Below are positions 1 through 6,790 of a stretch of DNA of 18,910 bases, in pieces. Position 1 is the stretch's first letter; each line of letters begins with the position of its first letter. The translations under genes and the position numbers were made by a program. Under the pieces are notes generated by a model. That model saw nothing but the letters and a program-made list of their open reading frames with translations, was not told the DNA's origin and ran no database searches. The DNA is taken from positions 1-18,910 of the forward strand of contig CAZWGO010000031.1 in NCBI GenBank assembly GCA_964633355.1, in the 5' to 3' direction. This DNA comes from Micavibrio_B sp964633355 (GTDB taxonomy: Bacteria; Pseudomonadota; Alphaproteobacteria; Micavibrionales; Micavibrionaceae).

Positions 1-238
1 TAACCCCGTCATCGGCGCCGTAGGACTTCCAGAGCCAGCCACCGAAAGCGCAAGCCAGAGCCATGTAAAATCCGGAGAAAAGCAGGCTTTTCTTCGCGCT
101 GATGATTTTGTCTTTACGGTTCAGAACAAAAAGGTCGAGGAGCAGGAGAATAAGGACGATAGCAATAAATCCGCCCCAGACCTCATAACCGTTGCTAAGA
201 AAGCCTGAAGTAGAATTGGTATCTGGCAATGCAAACAT
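1..238 (-). CDS. TerC/Alx-family integral membrane protein (N-terminal fragment)
   Basis: The minus strand reads open from an ATG at 238 to the window edge, giving 79 residues of the N-terminus; the rest lies outside. A long hydrophobic helix (about residues 22-42, GGFIAIVLILLLLDLFVL) is followed by a basic turn NRKDKIISAKKSL and a second hydrophobic helix ending in FGGWLWKSYG. The pattern of helix ending in a conserved Asp, then a short basic 'RK...I..KKAL' loop, then the next helix is how TerC/Alx proteins begin; these are inner-membrane proteins linked to manganese or tellurite handling. A weak purine-rich site (AAAGGG) sits upstream. It is divergent from the kinase-like gene at 382. Family assignment rests on under 80 residues, so it is probable rather than certain. 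Confidence 0.6.
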   Translation of the reverse strand, partial: MFALPDTNSTSGFLSNGYEVWGGFIAIVLILLLLDLFVLNRKDKIISAKKSLLFSGFYMALACAFGGWLWKSYGADDGV

Positions 239-263
239 CTAAAAACCCTTTATCCTTTTGATT

Positions 264-292
264 AATATAGTCATTCCGGTGTCCTTGCACAA
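264..292 (-). promoter_or_regulatory. Sigma70-type promoter of the TerC-like gene
   Basis: On the minus strand TTGTGC (287-292), a 17-bp spacer and TATATT (264-269) form a good sigma70-like promoter. Transcription would begin near 257, giving a leader of only about 20 nt before the ATG at 238. A palindrome CCTTG-CA-CAAGG (283-294) overlaps the -35 box and could be an operator; that is inference. Confidence 0.5.
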
Positions 293-381
293 GGCGGATG
301 GGGATAATTGCTGCGGGAATAATTGACTTATCCTTTGTCGCCTTGCTTTACTGATCCCGTAATTCACCGAGGACATTATAT

Positions 382-1035
382 ATGCGCATCGAACTGGTCG
401 GCGGCCTCGGCGTCGGGAAATCTACATTATGCAATGCGCTCGATAAAATAGGCTTTCGCTGCCTTTACGAGACGCTCGACACCAACCCTTTTCTGGCCGA
501 TTGCTACGCCGATCCGGTGAATTTCCGCTTTTCATCGCAAATGTGGTTCGTACTGTCGAAATTTCATGAAATTCTGAAATCCCGGTCTGACGATGGCATC
601 CATGTTCTGGACCAGTCCGTTTTGAATGTCCGCGCCTATACGAATATTCTGTTCCGCAATGAAGACGGCAAAGCTCATGAGATCATTGATCAGTGTTTTG
701 CCTATCTCGGCGAAAAGGCAGGGCCACCCGATCTTCTGATTAATCTTCAATGCTCACCGGCCGAGCAGTTGCGCCGCATCAAAATGCGGGGCAGAAGTTT
801 CGAACTGGGCGTTGATCTGGCCTATGTGACGCAATTGCAGGACGAAATCAACGATCTGCTATCGAAATCACGTGCGACCATAAAAGTCATCGATATCGAT
901 ACCGAGGAAATTTACTTACCCGGGAATTTCGCCTTTGCGGAAGATCTCGCCCGCCAGATCGCTCGGATGGCAGGCCTGCCGGAAGATCGTATGATCGATC
1001 CGGAATTCCCGCGCCAGTATTCTCTGGCGGGATAA
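382..1035 (+). CDS. Deoxynucleoside kinase-like P-loop protein
   Basis: 217 residues, close to the usual 200-230 of bacterial deoxyadenosine/deoxyguanosine/deoxycytidine kinases, which phosphorylate salvaged deoxynucleosides with ATP. Visible features: Walker A GGLGVGKST (residues 7-15); Glu30 in LYE, at the position of the catalytic base; TNPFLADCYADP and SSQMWF (about 34-55), matching the family's NPFL..FY.DP and SQ..FL blocks; and an arginine-rich LID helix RRIKMRGRSFE (131-141). The family's D/E-R-S motif reads DQS at 77-79, so the usual arginine is a glutamine; substrate or activity may differ. Its stop codon is 2 bp from that of the convergent Smr gene. Enzyme class fairly sure, substrate unknown. 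Confidence 0.72.
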   Translation: MRIELVGGLGVGKSTLCNALDKIGFRCLYETLDTNPFLADCYADPVNFRFSSQMWFVLSKFHEILKSRSDDGIHVLDQSVLNVRAYTNILFRNEDGKAHEIIDQCFAYLGEKAGPPDLLINLQCSPAEQLRRIKMRGRSFELGVDLAYVTQLQDEINDLLSKSRATIKVIDIDTEEIYLPGNFAFAEDLARQIARMAGLPEDRMIDPEFPRQYSLAG

Positions 1036-1037
1036 TC

Positions 1038-1556
1038 TTATCTCTTTTTTCGTAGATATATATAATAAGCGCCGCTGCCACCGTGTTTGGGCTGAGCCAC
1101 AGATGAAGATAAAATACAGGCCTTGATCGCCGGATCTTCCAGCCACAGCGTAAATTCCCGCTTGATCGCCCCCATTCTCTGCATATGAGATGGCTGTTCC
1201 GGTGCTCGGCCTTTACCGGTAATCACGAGAAGCATGCGTTTATTCGCTGCAAAATTTTGCGCCACGAATTGCAGCAATTTTTCTTTCGCCGTGGTCAGAT
1301 TATACCCATGTAAATCAAGGCGGGATTCGATCCTGATCTCCCCTTTCCTCAGCCGGTCTTCGGTTTTGCGGTCGATACCGCCGCCGGACGGCAATTCAAA
1401 CCCTTGCGGCATGACGACATCCGAAACAGGATTTCTTATTGTAAGCCGCGATAATTTAGGCGCAACGGCAGAAGCTTTCTCTGCCGCAGAAAGCTTTCTG
1501 ATATCGCGCGTCACGCGCTCCCATAATTCGCGCTCATTTTCGGTGTCTTTGCTCAT
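1038..1556 (-). CDS. Smr-domain protein
   Basis: I start at the ATG at 1556 (MSKDTENERELW), giving 172 residues; an upstream ATG at 1568 (MTFTMSKD) is possible, and the longer open frame to 1691 would run through the divergent gene. The C-terminal half is a Smr domain: LDLHG, then TTAKEKLLQFV, LLVITGKGR, a helix with FTLWL, and a basic end (YIYLRKKR). Smr domains occur alone or on MutS2 and bind or nick nucleic acid. The N-terminal ~75 residues are charged and probably disordered, as in the stand-alone Smr/MutS-family proteins of alphaproteobacteria. No strong ribosome-binding site is visible. The biological role of these short versions is not settled. Confidence 0.85.
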   Translation of the reverse strand: MSKDTENERELWERVTRDIRKLSAAEKASAVAPKLSRLTIRNPVSDVVMPQGFELPSGGGIDRKTEDRLRKGEIRIESRLDLHGYNLTTAKEKLLQFVAQNFAANKRMLLVITGKGRAPEQPSHMQRMGAIKREFTLWLEDPAIKACILSSSVAQPKHGGSGAYYIYLRKKR

Positions 1557-1584
1557 CGTAAAGGTCATGATACACTGGGGCTGC

Positions 1585-2301
1585 ATGAATAAAAAACTTA
1601 AAAACCTCGTTTTGTTATGTCTCACATTTGCGATGATCGGCGGCGGCGCTTTAGCGCAGGAAAAATCGTCCCTGCTTATCCCGCCAAGCACATCCAGAAC
1701 GATCTATCTTTTATTTCTGAAAATGACCGGCAAGGCGCTCGACGCGGAAACCGCCATTCGCAGCACAGAGGCTTTCCGCAAAGCCCCGGGCGATGAGCAA
1801 TCCCGTATGATTATGACGTTAAAGCCGGCTATGGAAGCCGAGTTTGCGGAAATAGATAAAGATCGCGAAGTCATCGTCATCCGCTCGGGCGTTTACATGA
1901 AGGCGGTCAATGCGCCGTATACCGGGCTTGAAGCGCGTTTTATGCAGCAGACCCTGCCAACAAATTCTATTTATTTCCCTTACAGCTATGGCGGCATCAA
2001 TATCGCGTTGATTCCCGACAAATTAGAACCCTTCCTGAATATTCCGATGAAGGCGGCGGATACGAATGCAGCAGCTTTGAAGATCAGCAATGGCGCCGCC
2101 ACCATCGTCATTGAAATGATCCCGCTTTCCGCCGATCCGCGTTCCGCCATGAAACTGGACGGAATCGATCAATGGCTGCTCATGACTAAGATTGTCGGCG
2201 TGTCCTATTATAATCAGAATATGCAGACCATTTGGAGCTGGCAGGACCCGAATTACCGCCGCGCCGGAACGCCTTCCCCGCTGCAGCAATTAAAAAAATA
2301 G
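1585..2301 (+). CDS. Secreted protein of unknown function
   Basis: The frame is open from 1234, but the first credible start is the ATG at 1585: GGGG lies about 5 nt upstream and the protein then opens with a textbook signal peptide (MNKKLKN, hydrophobic LVLLCLTFAMIGG, cleavage near ALA-QEK). The mature protein of about 214 residues has an N-terminal helical part (TIYLLFLKMTGKALDAE.., MEAEFAEIDKDREVIVIRSG) and a mixed alpha/beta remainder with SIYFPYSYGG and IVGVSYYNQ. There are no cysteines in the mature protein and no catalytic motif I recognise. It starts 28 bp from the divergent Smr gene, so its promoter must overlap that coding region. It ends 6 bp before the next gene, suggesting one transcript. 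Probably periplasmic or exported. Confidence 0.75.
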   Translation: MNKKLKNLVLLCLTFAMIGGGALAQEKSSLLIPPSTSRTIYLLFLKMTGKALDAETAIRSTEAFRKAPGDEQSRMIMTLKPAMEAEFAEIDKDREVIVIRSGVYMKAVNAPYTGLEARFMQQTLPTNSIYFPYSYGGINIALIPDKLEPFLNIPMKAADTNAAALKISNGAATIVIEMIPLSADPRSAMKLDGIDQWLLMTKIVGVSYYNQNMQTIWSWQDPNYRRAGTPSPLQQLKK

Positions 2302-2307
2302 GAAAGC

Positions 2308-2832
2308 ATGTTTTCAAAACTCGACGGCATATTCCCGGGATTACCGCCGCGCCATGTCGAGAGTGCAAATACGCGCCTTGAAATCCGACGCGACGAAAGC
2401 GAGAATAAGCGCAAGAAAAAGGACAGCGAACATGACGGGGATTATTCACCCATCCCATGGGAAGACATCGCCTATGTCTCCATTGCTTCTTTGAAGGCTT
2501 TTCTGGAAAGCGTTGTTATGCCGGAAGGCGAAATACCTGCGCCTTCGCCGCATATTCACGAAGCTTCCAACACGATCAACCAGCGCGCCGCCGCCGCCTA
2601 TCAATCAATCGGACGCGCCGTGCATGACACGAATATCCAGACCAATATTCCCGATCAATCGCCATCGCATATCGAAACGAATTTCTCTGATGCAGATATC
2701 GCCCGCATCAAAATTTTTATTGAAGATCTGATCGATTTTGAACGTCGCGGGATTCATGAACTCGGGATGCAGAGAAGCGAGAATTTTCTCGATAGTATCA
2801 GCGCCGCTATCGAAGCGGCCAAGCAAGGCTAG
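2308..2832 (+). CDS. Hypothetical soluble protein
   Basis: 174 residues, starting 6 bp after the secreted-protein gene with GGAAAG upstream of the ATG, so very likely cotranscribed and possibly translationally coupled to it. It has no signal peptide or membrane segment. Residues 25-50 are highly charged (RRDESENKRKKKDSEHDGD) and look disordered; the C-terminal third (from about residue 126) is predicted helical (ARIKIFIEDLIDFERRGIHE, then FLDSISAAIEAAKQ). I do not recognise the family. Its TAG stop overlaps the stop of the convergent winged-helix gene in the palindrome CTAG (2829-2832). Confidence 0.65.
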   Translation: MFSKLDGIFPGLPPRHVESANTRLEIRRDESENKRKKKDSEHDGDYSPIPWEDIAYVSIASLKAFLESVVMPEGEIPAPSPHIHEASNTINQRAAAAYQSIGRAVHDTNIQTNIPDQSPSHIETNFSDADIARIKIFIEDLIDFERRGIHELGMQRSENFLDSISAAIEAAKQG

Positions 2833-3401
2833 ACTTTCAGCGTATAAATTCCGTCTTTGGTGACGATCAAATCTTTGACGCTGAAACTTTCTTCCAGTTT
2901 CTGGCGCAGGCGATAAAGATGTGTTTCCAGCGTATGGGTTTCTGCCGTGTCCGCATAGCCCCAGACTTTTTGCAAAAGCCCCTGGCGGTCGAGCGATTTG
3001 GTGTCCTGTTCGTACAAGGAGATAATCAAAAGCTTTTCCTTATCGGTCAGCCTGACCTGCGTTTCACTCACTTCATCCGTCATGACGCCGTCTTCAGTGT
3101 TTAAAATAAATCCGGCAAATTCGATCATCGAAGACCGAGCAAAACGTCCACGGCCAGAAAGAATATAGCGTACGCGGTCGGTCAGATCGCCAAGGCGAAG
3201 CGGCATCGGCAAAACCTCGCACCCTTCTTCCGCTTTTCCGCCGAGCAATAAATGCGGCGCCGTATTTGCCGTTTTAACCCGGGCGATCACCAGATCGGCA
3301 GCATCGGCGTCGGTAACGGAAATGCCGGAAAATCCGGAAATTTGCTCTGTGACCATTCCTGTCAAAATGGGATCGTCTAGGGTGATTTTTACCGTTTTCA
3401 T
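2829..3401 (-). CDS. OmpR/PhoB-type winged-helix regulator with degenerate receiver
   Basis: 190 residues from the ATG at 3401; the frame opens at 3419 but that would start inside the dispersed repeat. The C-terminal ~75 residues are a typical OmpR-type DNA-binding domain: LTDKEKLLIISLYEQ (cf. LT..E..LL..L), LLQKVWGY, HTLETHLYRLRQKLE (recognition helix) and the wing strand LIVTKDGIYTL. The first ~100 residues resemble a receiver in layout (DLVIARV.. then LPMPLRLGDLTDRVRYIL, which aligns with the KPF..EL..R... end), but no phosphoacceptor Asp or switch Lys is apparent, so phosphorylation control is unlikely. No sensor kinase is adjacent. Its targets cannot be read from this window. Confidence 0.78.
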   Translation of the reverse strand: MKTVKITLDDPILTGMVTEQISGFSGISVTDADAADLVIARVKTANTAPHLLLGGKAEEGCEVLPMPLRLGDLTDRVRYILSGRGRFARSSMIEFAGFILNTEDGVMTDEVSETQVRLTDKEKLLIISLYEQDTKSLDRQGLLQKVWGYADTAETHTLETHLYRLRQKLEESFSVKDLIVTKDGIYTLKV

Positions 3402-3417
3402 GAATATCCATTTTTGC

Positions 3418-3483
3418 ATCCCTGCGAAGGCAGGGATCTCAATCAGTCTATCTATTTTCTGGATCCCGGATCAAGTCCGGGAT
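3418..3483. repeat. Paired-hairpin dispersed repeat
   Basis: Two perfect 8-bp hairpins lie 25 bp apart: ATCCCTGC-GAAG-GCAGGGAT (3418-3437) and ATCCCGGA-TCAAG-TCCGGGAT (3463-3483). Translated, the element gives 'CIPAKAGIS...WIPDQVRDA', a sequence often mis-annotated as protein in proteobacterial genomes, so I take it to be a member of that widespread non-coding repeat. It sits in the 5' leader of the winged-helix gene, 16 bp from its start. Confidence 0.75.
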
Positions 3484-3545
3484 GCGCAAACCATTGTTTC
3501 TACTTCAATTTATTTCCGGCACAGGCTTTGCATATAGATGCTGAC

Positions 3546-4091
3546 ATGCAAATTCAGAAAGAAGCCATTATCTGGAATCAGCCTTCAGCCACGTCAAAGC
3601 CCGTGGTCGCAAAGGATGTATTTTCTTTCGAAAAAACCCTGAACGACCGGACCAGCGGTTCGATGCCGGTCTGGCGCAAGGCGCAGACGCCGGAAGAGCA
3701 GATAACAGCCTCTCTGGCCGAAACCACGAAAAGTGGCCAAACGCCCAAACTGGCAACCGCCCTTACCGAGACAAAAGCTGAAGAAGATAAATCCTTCGGC
3801 TTTTTTGACGTTCTCGACATGATCAACCCGCTACAGCATATTCCGGTTGTCAGTACGATCTACCGTAATTTAACCGGCGATAGTATCGGTCCTGCCGCCC
3901 GCGTTGTCGGCGGCGCAGCCTTCGGCGGACCGATTGGTGCTGCAGCCGGTATCGTCAATGCGCTGGTTCAAATGGAAACCGGCAAGGATGTCACTGATAA
4001 TATGGTTGCCTCCGTAAAAGATAGTCATGACAATAGCACAACTATTGCATCTGCTAACTTGCAGGAACGCATCCCCGTTTATAATTCATGA
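3546..4091 (+). CDS. Hypothetical protein with glycine-zipper-like segment
   Basis: The frame is open from 3414, but its first 44 codons only translate the dispersed repeat, so I start at ATG 3546 (MQIQKEAIIWNQ), giving 181 residues. The N-terminal ~75 residues are polar and low-complexity. Residues ~82-100 (FGFFDVLDMINPLQHIPVV) and the small-residue stretch VVGGAAFGGPIGAAAGIVNA (about 120-140) look membrane-active or packed by glycine contacts, followed by an amphipathic MVASVKDSHDNSTT tail. No signal peptide is seen. A TATAGAT sequence at 3533-3539 might be a -10 box, in which case the leader is very short. I do not know the function; similar Gly/Ala-rich proteins are common hypotheticals in alphaproteobacteria. 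Confidence 0.65.
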   Translation: MQIQKEAIIWNQPSATSKPVVAKDVFSFEKTLNDRTSGSMPVWRKAQTPEEQITASLAETTKSGQTPKLATALTETKAEEDKSFGFFDVLDMINPLQHIPVVSTIYRNLTGDSIGPAARVVGGAAFGGPIGAAAGIVNALVQMETGKDVTDNMVASVKDSHDNSTTIASANLQERIPVYNS

Positions 4092-4130
4092 ACATGCGTT
4101 TGTAGGCGTTAATATATCTGCAACATAAAT

Positions 4131-4865
4131 ATGTTATTCTATGACATGAGCCTTAATAAGCCGGACCAACAGGGAAATATTCTTTTCTTAATCTTAATAG
4201 GTGTTGTTCTTTTCGCGGCTTTAAGCTTTGCATTCATTCATTCTAGCAAGACATCCCTGTCCGGTCCACAATCGGAAAAAGCAGAGATCTCAGCAGCAAG
4301 CATTATCGAATTCACCACTTCAGTACAAAATGCCGCTCATCGTCTTATTATTGTAAATACAGTCCCGATTACCAGCTTAAAATTCAACAACAATATTTTT
4401 AAAACCAAAAGCGGCACGGCCATTATGGGGAGCTTGGGAAGCCCGAGCGATCCATCCCTTTATGTCTTTCATCCCAAGGGAGGCAGCATAAGCCCCGTCT
4501 CATTTGCAAACATCGCTTCTGCCTGTCCATCATGCAGTTCTAGTAGTACCTCGCCCGGACATTCGGTCTTATATTGGGAGAACGTGCAGGAAAACGGTAG
4601 CAGTATTGCGGATCCAAGCATTCTCGTTCATGACCTGCCCAATGATATCTGCCTTGCACTGAATAAAAAATTTGATATTTCAATTATACCGACACTGAAT
4701 ATGAACGGCGTTGACTTTGGGGGAACGACCAGCATTCCGCCTTCTGTTTCTAATCCCTCTGGCAACGCAACGAGCCTTGCTGCGATTAAGGGTAAATCAA
4801 GCTTCTGTTTCAGGCAAGATCCCAGCAACCGGCTTATTTTCCTTCATAGCCTGCAGATAAATTAG
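4131..4865 (+). CDS. Pilin-like/single-pass envelope protein
   Basis: 244 residues from ATG 4131, or 239 from ATG 4146 (MSLNKPDQQGN); neither has a clear ribosome-binding site. The N-terminus is a short polar stretch ending in QQG, then a hydrophobic helix NILFLILIGVVLFAALSFAF and SSKTS, followed by a long helix (EKAEISAASIIEFTTSVQNAAHRL). That polar-Gly-hydrophobic-helix layout recalls type IV pilin-like or pseudopilin-like proteins, although the usual GFTLIE signature with Glu5 is missing. The globular part is rich in Ser, Asn and Thr, with a CPSC pair (SACPSCSSSSTSPG) and two more cysteines (DICLAL, SSFCFRQ) that could form disulphides. Lower GC and a softer codon choice than the kinase or leuS are noticeable by eye. 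Its stop is 2 bp from that of yggS. Confidence 0.65.
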   Translation: MLFYDMSLNKPDQQGNILFLILIGVVLFAALSFAFIHSSKTSLSGPQSEKAEISAASIIEFTTSVQNAAHRLIIVNTVPITSLKFNNNIFKTKSGTAIMGSLGSPSDPSLYVFHPKGGSISPVSFANIASACPSCSSSSTSPGHSVLYWENVQENGSSIADPSILVHDLPNDICLALNKKFDISIIPTLNMNGVDFGGTTSIPPSVSNPSGNATSLAAIKGKSSFCFRQDPSNRLIFLHSLQIN

Positions 4866-4867
4866 AC

Positions 4868-5500
4868 TTATCTCTCCCCGAACAAAGCCGAGCCAATTCT
4901 TACATAGCTCGCGCCGCAATCAATCGCGGTTTCAAAATCGCTACTCATGCCCATACTTAATTCTTTTAAATTATTTTGATCAGCAAGATTTTTTAATAGT
5001 TTAAAATGCGGATCGGGGTTTTCATCGACAGGTGGAATGCACATCAGGCCGATGATATTCAATTCATTATCTCGCGCATACTTTAATAGCGATAGAAAAT
5101 TTTTAACATTCACGCCTGATTTCTGCGCTTCGTTACCTGTGTTCACCTGAATAAAATATTTCAGCTTTTTGTTTTGTTTCTTTTCTTCTTTTGCAATCGC
5201 ATCGATGAGAGTTTCCCGGTCGATAGTTTGGATGACATTGAATAACGCGACGGCGTCTTTTGCCTTATTGGTTTGCAACGGGCCGATCAAATGCAATTCA
5301 AGATCCGGATAATTTCTTCTATGTTCGCTCCAATGCGTCAAAGCTTCCTGAACGCGGTTTTCGCCGAAGAGGCGATGGCCGCAATCCAACGCCGATTGAA
5401 TTTTATCGGGGCTTTGATTCTTTGAAACCGCGATAAGCTGCGTGCGATTTTTTATGAGCGAATTAATACGCCTGAAATTTTCTGAAACCGTTCCCATCAT
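4868..5500 (-). CDS. yggS: YggS/PLPBP-family pyridoxal-phosphate homeostasis protein
   Basis: 210 residues, slightly shorter than the usual 220-235. The fold-type III PLP-barrel signature is intact: LIAVSKNQ with the PLP-binding lysine, LFGENRVQEA, LHLIGPLQTNKAK, FIQVNTGNEAQKSGV, LIGLMCIPP, LSMGMSSDFETAID and the phosphate-binding end GASYVRIGSALFGER. The protein is cytosolic, binds PLP without a known catalytic activity and buffers PLP and amino-acid metabolism. The commonly seen G-S/A-T before the VRIG motif reads GASY here. Two adjacent ATGs (5500 and 5497) are possible starts, with no Shine-Dalgarno sequence. A long inverted repeat starts 4 bp upstream of the start codon. Confidence 0.93.
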   Translation of the reverse strand: MMGTVSENFRRINSLIKNRTQLIAVSKNQSPDKIQSALDCGHRLFGENRVQEALTHWSEHRRNYPDLELHLIGPLQTNKAKDAVALFNVIQTIDRETLIDAIAKEEKKQNKKLKYFIQVNTGNEAQKSGVNVKNFLSLLKYARDNELNIIGLMCIPPVDENPDPHFKLLKNLADQNNLKELSMGMSSDFETAIDCGASYVRIGSALFGER

Positions 5501-5504
5501 TTTT

Positions 5505-5580
5505 TAAACCACAAAGACACCAAGACACGAAGAAGAATCTTTTTAAGAAGAACTTGGTGCCTTTGTGTCTTGGTGGTTTA
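5505..5580. repeat. Large imperfect inverted repeat (28-bp arms)
   Basis: Arms 5505-5532 and 5553-5580 match in 24 of 28 positions when one is reverse-complemented, around a 20-bp AG/T-rich centre. Each arm carries the wording 'ccac.aagacac.aag.cac', which I recognise as a dispersed intergenic repeat seen in many bacterial genomes. It lies between yggS and the porin terminator, directly in the yggS leader. A related single copy appears at 9064-9119. Confidence 0.7.
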
Positions 5581-5590
5581 CATTCTTGTA

Positions 5591-5623
5591 ATAAAAAAGG
5601 GCCCGGAAAACCGGACCCTTTCT
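5591..5623 (-). terminator. Intrinsic terminator of the porin gene
   Basis: Read on the minus strand, AAAGGGTCCGG-TTTT-CCGGGCCCTTT (one G-T type mismatch in the stem) is followed by a run of six T. It begins about 20 nt after the porin stop codon. A classic Rho-independent terminator, separating the porin from yggS. Confidence 0.9.
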
Positions 5624-5643
5624 AAATTTATACTTCTAAAGAA

Positions 5644-6747
5644 TTAGAAGTTGATTTGTGTACCAAGCAATACGGATGTTGCATCTGCATCGCCGCCGCC
5701 TAGAGCTGCATCTGTATCGAAGTCAGCATAGGAAACGGAACCGCGGAAGGACATGCCTGGGCCGTATGTGTAGATTACACCACCGGTGTAACGATCAACT
5801 TCAAGCAGGTCATCAGCATCTTGGTTCAGGTAAGATACACCAACTTTGAATGGGCCAGTTGTGTAGTCACCACCAACAACGATTGTATCTGTATCTGTCA
5901 GGCCAAGAAGTGGGCCAGCGCCGTCAACAGAAGCTTCTGTTTGTGTGTAAACTGCACCAAGACCGAATGCGCCGATGTCGAAATCACCGCCAACGTTCCA
6001 TTGTGATGTATCGGAGTCAGCAAATGTGTAACCACCGCCGAGGATCATGCCAACATTGTTGAAAGAACCTTCGTAACGAAGAGCAGCTTCCCAGATGTTG
6101 TCAATTGTATCAGCATCATTCAGAGAGTTACCGTTTGCACCGCGTGAAGCCAGATCATCTGGATCCAGATTTGGTGTGTAGGAAACGCCAGCTTGGAAGC
6201 CAGAGAATACTGGTGTCAAGTAAGTGATTTTATCAGCGTTACCTGCGATATCGTTCGCGTAGTCAATGCCGCCGTCATAGAATGTATCTAGACCGCCAGC
6301 TGTACCGAAGTTGATCGGGTTGATGAACTGACGGATACCGTCAATGTTGTCATCACCTGATGGAGCGGCAACTTGAAGCAAGTAAGCAGCGCCGTCTTCG
6401 TCACCGAGGTTTACGCGACCCCATGTACCAGCCATGTACACGTAGGATTCATCAAGGTCAAATGACTCGCCGCCGTCAGCAACAGCTTCGATTTGCGCAC
6501 CAACTGTCAGACCGTTGTCCAAAGTTGTTTCGCCACCGAAGTGGACTTCAGTTTGACGCAGGATGTCGAAATCGTTTGTACCAGCTGTTTCGCCAACGAT
6601 CAGATCTTGGTCTTGATCTGTGTAGTTAACGTAGCCTTTGAAGTGACCACCGAGGTTCAGCTTCAATGTGCTGTCGTCTTGCGCGAACGCAGGAGCGGCA
6701 GACAAAGCGAGAACTGCTACGGCAGAGCTCAACAATAGTTTGTTCAT
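5644..6747 (-). CDS. Gram-negative porin (outer-membrane beta-barrel)
   Basis: The frame is open to 6846, but the real start is the ATG at 6747: GGAGA is spaced 5-6 nt upstream and the protein then begins with a clear signal peptide (MNKLLLSSAVAVLALSAAPAFA-QDD). The mature chain of about 345 residues alternates short beta strands and Asp/Gly-rich turns, starts with LKLNLGGHFKGYVNY (first strand) and ends in ...LLGTQINF, with the terminal Phe used for BAM recognition. This fits the general trimeric porin families (Porin_4 type) that pass small solutes. Codons are strongly biased (for example GTT, GAC and AAC with few rare ones), as expected for an abundant protein. It is monocistronic, with its own promoter, long structured leader and terminator. 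Confidence 0.9.
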   Translation of the reverse strand: MNKLLLSSAVAVLALSAAPAFAQDDSTLKLNLGGHFKGYVNYTDQDQDLIVGETAGTNDFDILRQTEVHFGGETTLDNGLTVGAQIEAVADGGESFDLDESYVYMAGTWGRVNLGDEDGAAYLLQVAAPSGDDNIDGIRQFINPINFGTAGGLDTFYDGGIDYANDIAGNADKITYLTPVFSGFQAGVSYTPNLDPDDLASRGANGNSLNDADTIDNIWEAALRYEGSFNNVGMILGGGYTFADSDTSQWNVGGDFDIGAFGLGAVYTQTEASVDGAGPLLGLTDTDTIVVGGDYTTGPFKVGVSYLNQDADDLLEVDRYTGGVIYTYGPGMSFRGSVSYADFDTDAALGGGDADATSVLLGTQINF

Positions 6748-6790
6748 GGGTATCTCCAATTTAAAGTTTAAATTCGCAGCCTGTAAGGGG

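Noticed and set aside
239..381. yybP-ykoY manganese riboswitch in front of the TerC-like gene
   Set aside because: The likely -10 at 264-269 leaves a leader of only about 20 nt, too short for a riboswitch.
1234..1584. Long N-terminal extension of the secreted protein
   Set aside because: It is antisense to the Smr domain gene and would bury the signal peptide.
3414..3545. N-terminal extension of the 181-residue protein (44 extra codons)
   Set aside because: It is only the translation of the paired-hairpin repeat; the ATG at 3546 begins an ordinary protein.
6360..6738. Open frames on the plus strand opposite the porin
   Set aside because: Arginine- and glutamine-rich translations without ribosome-binding sites; they mirror the porin's biased codons.
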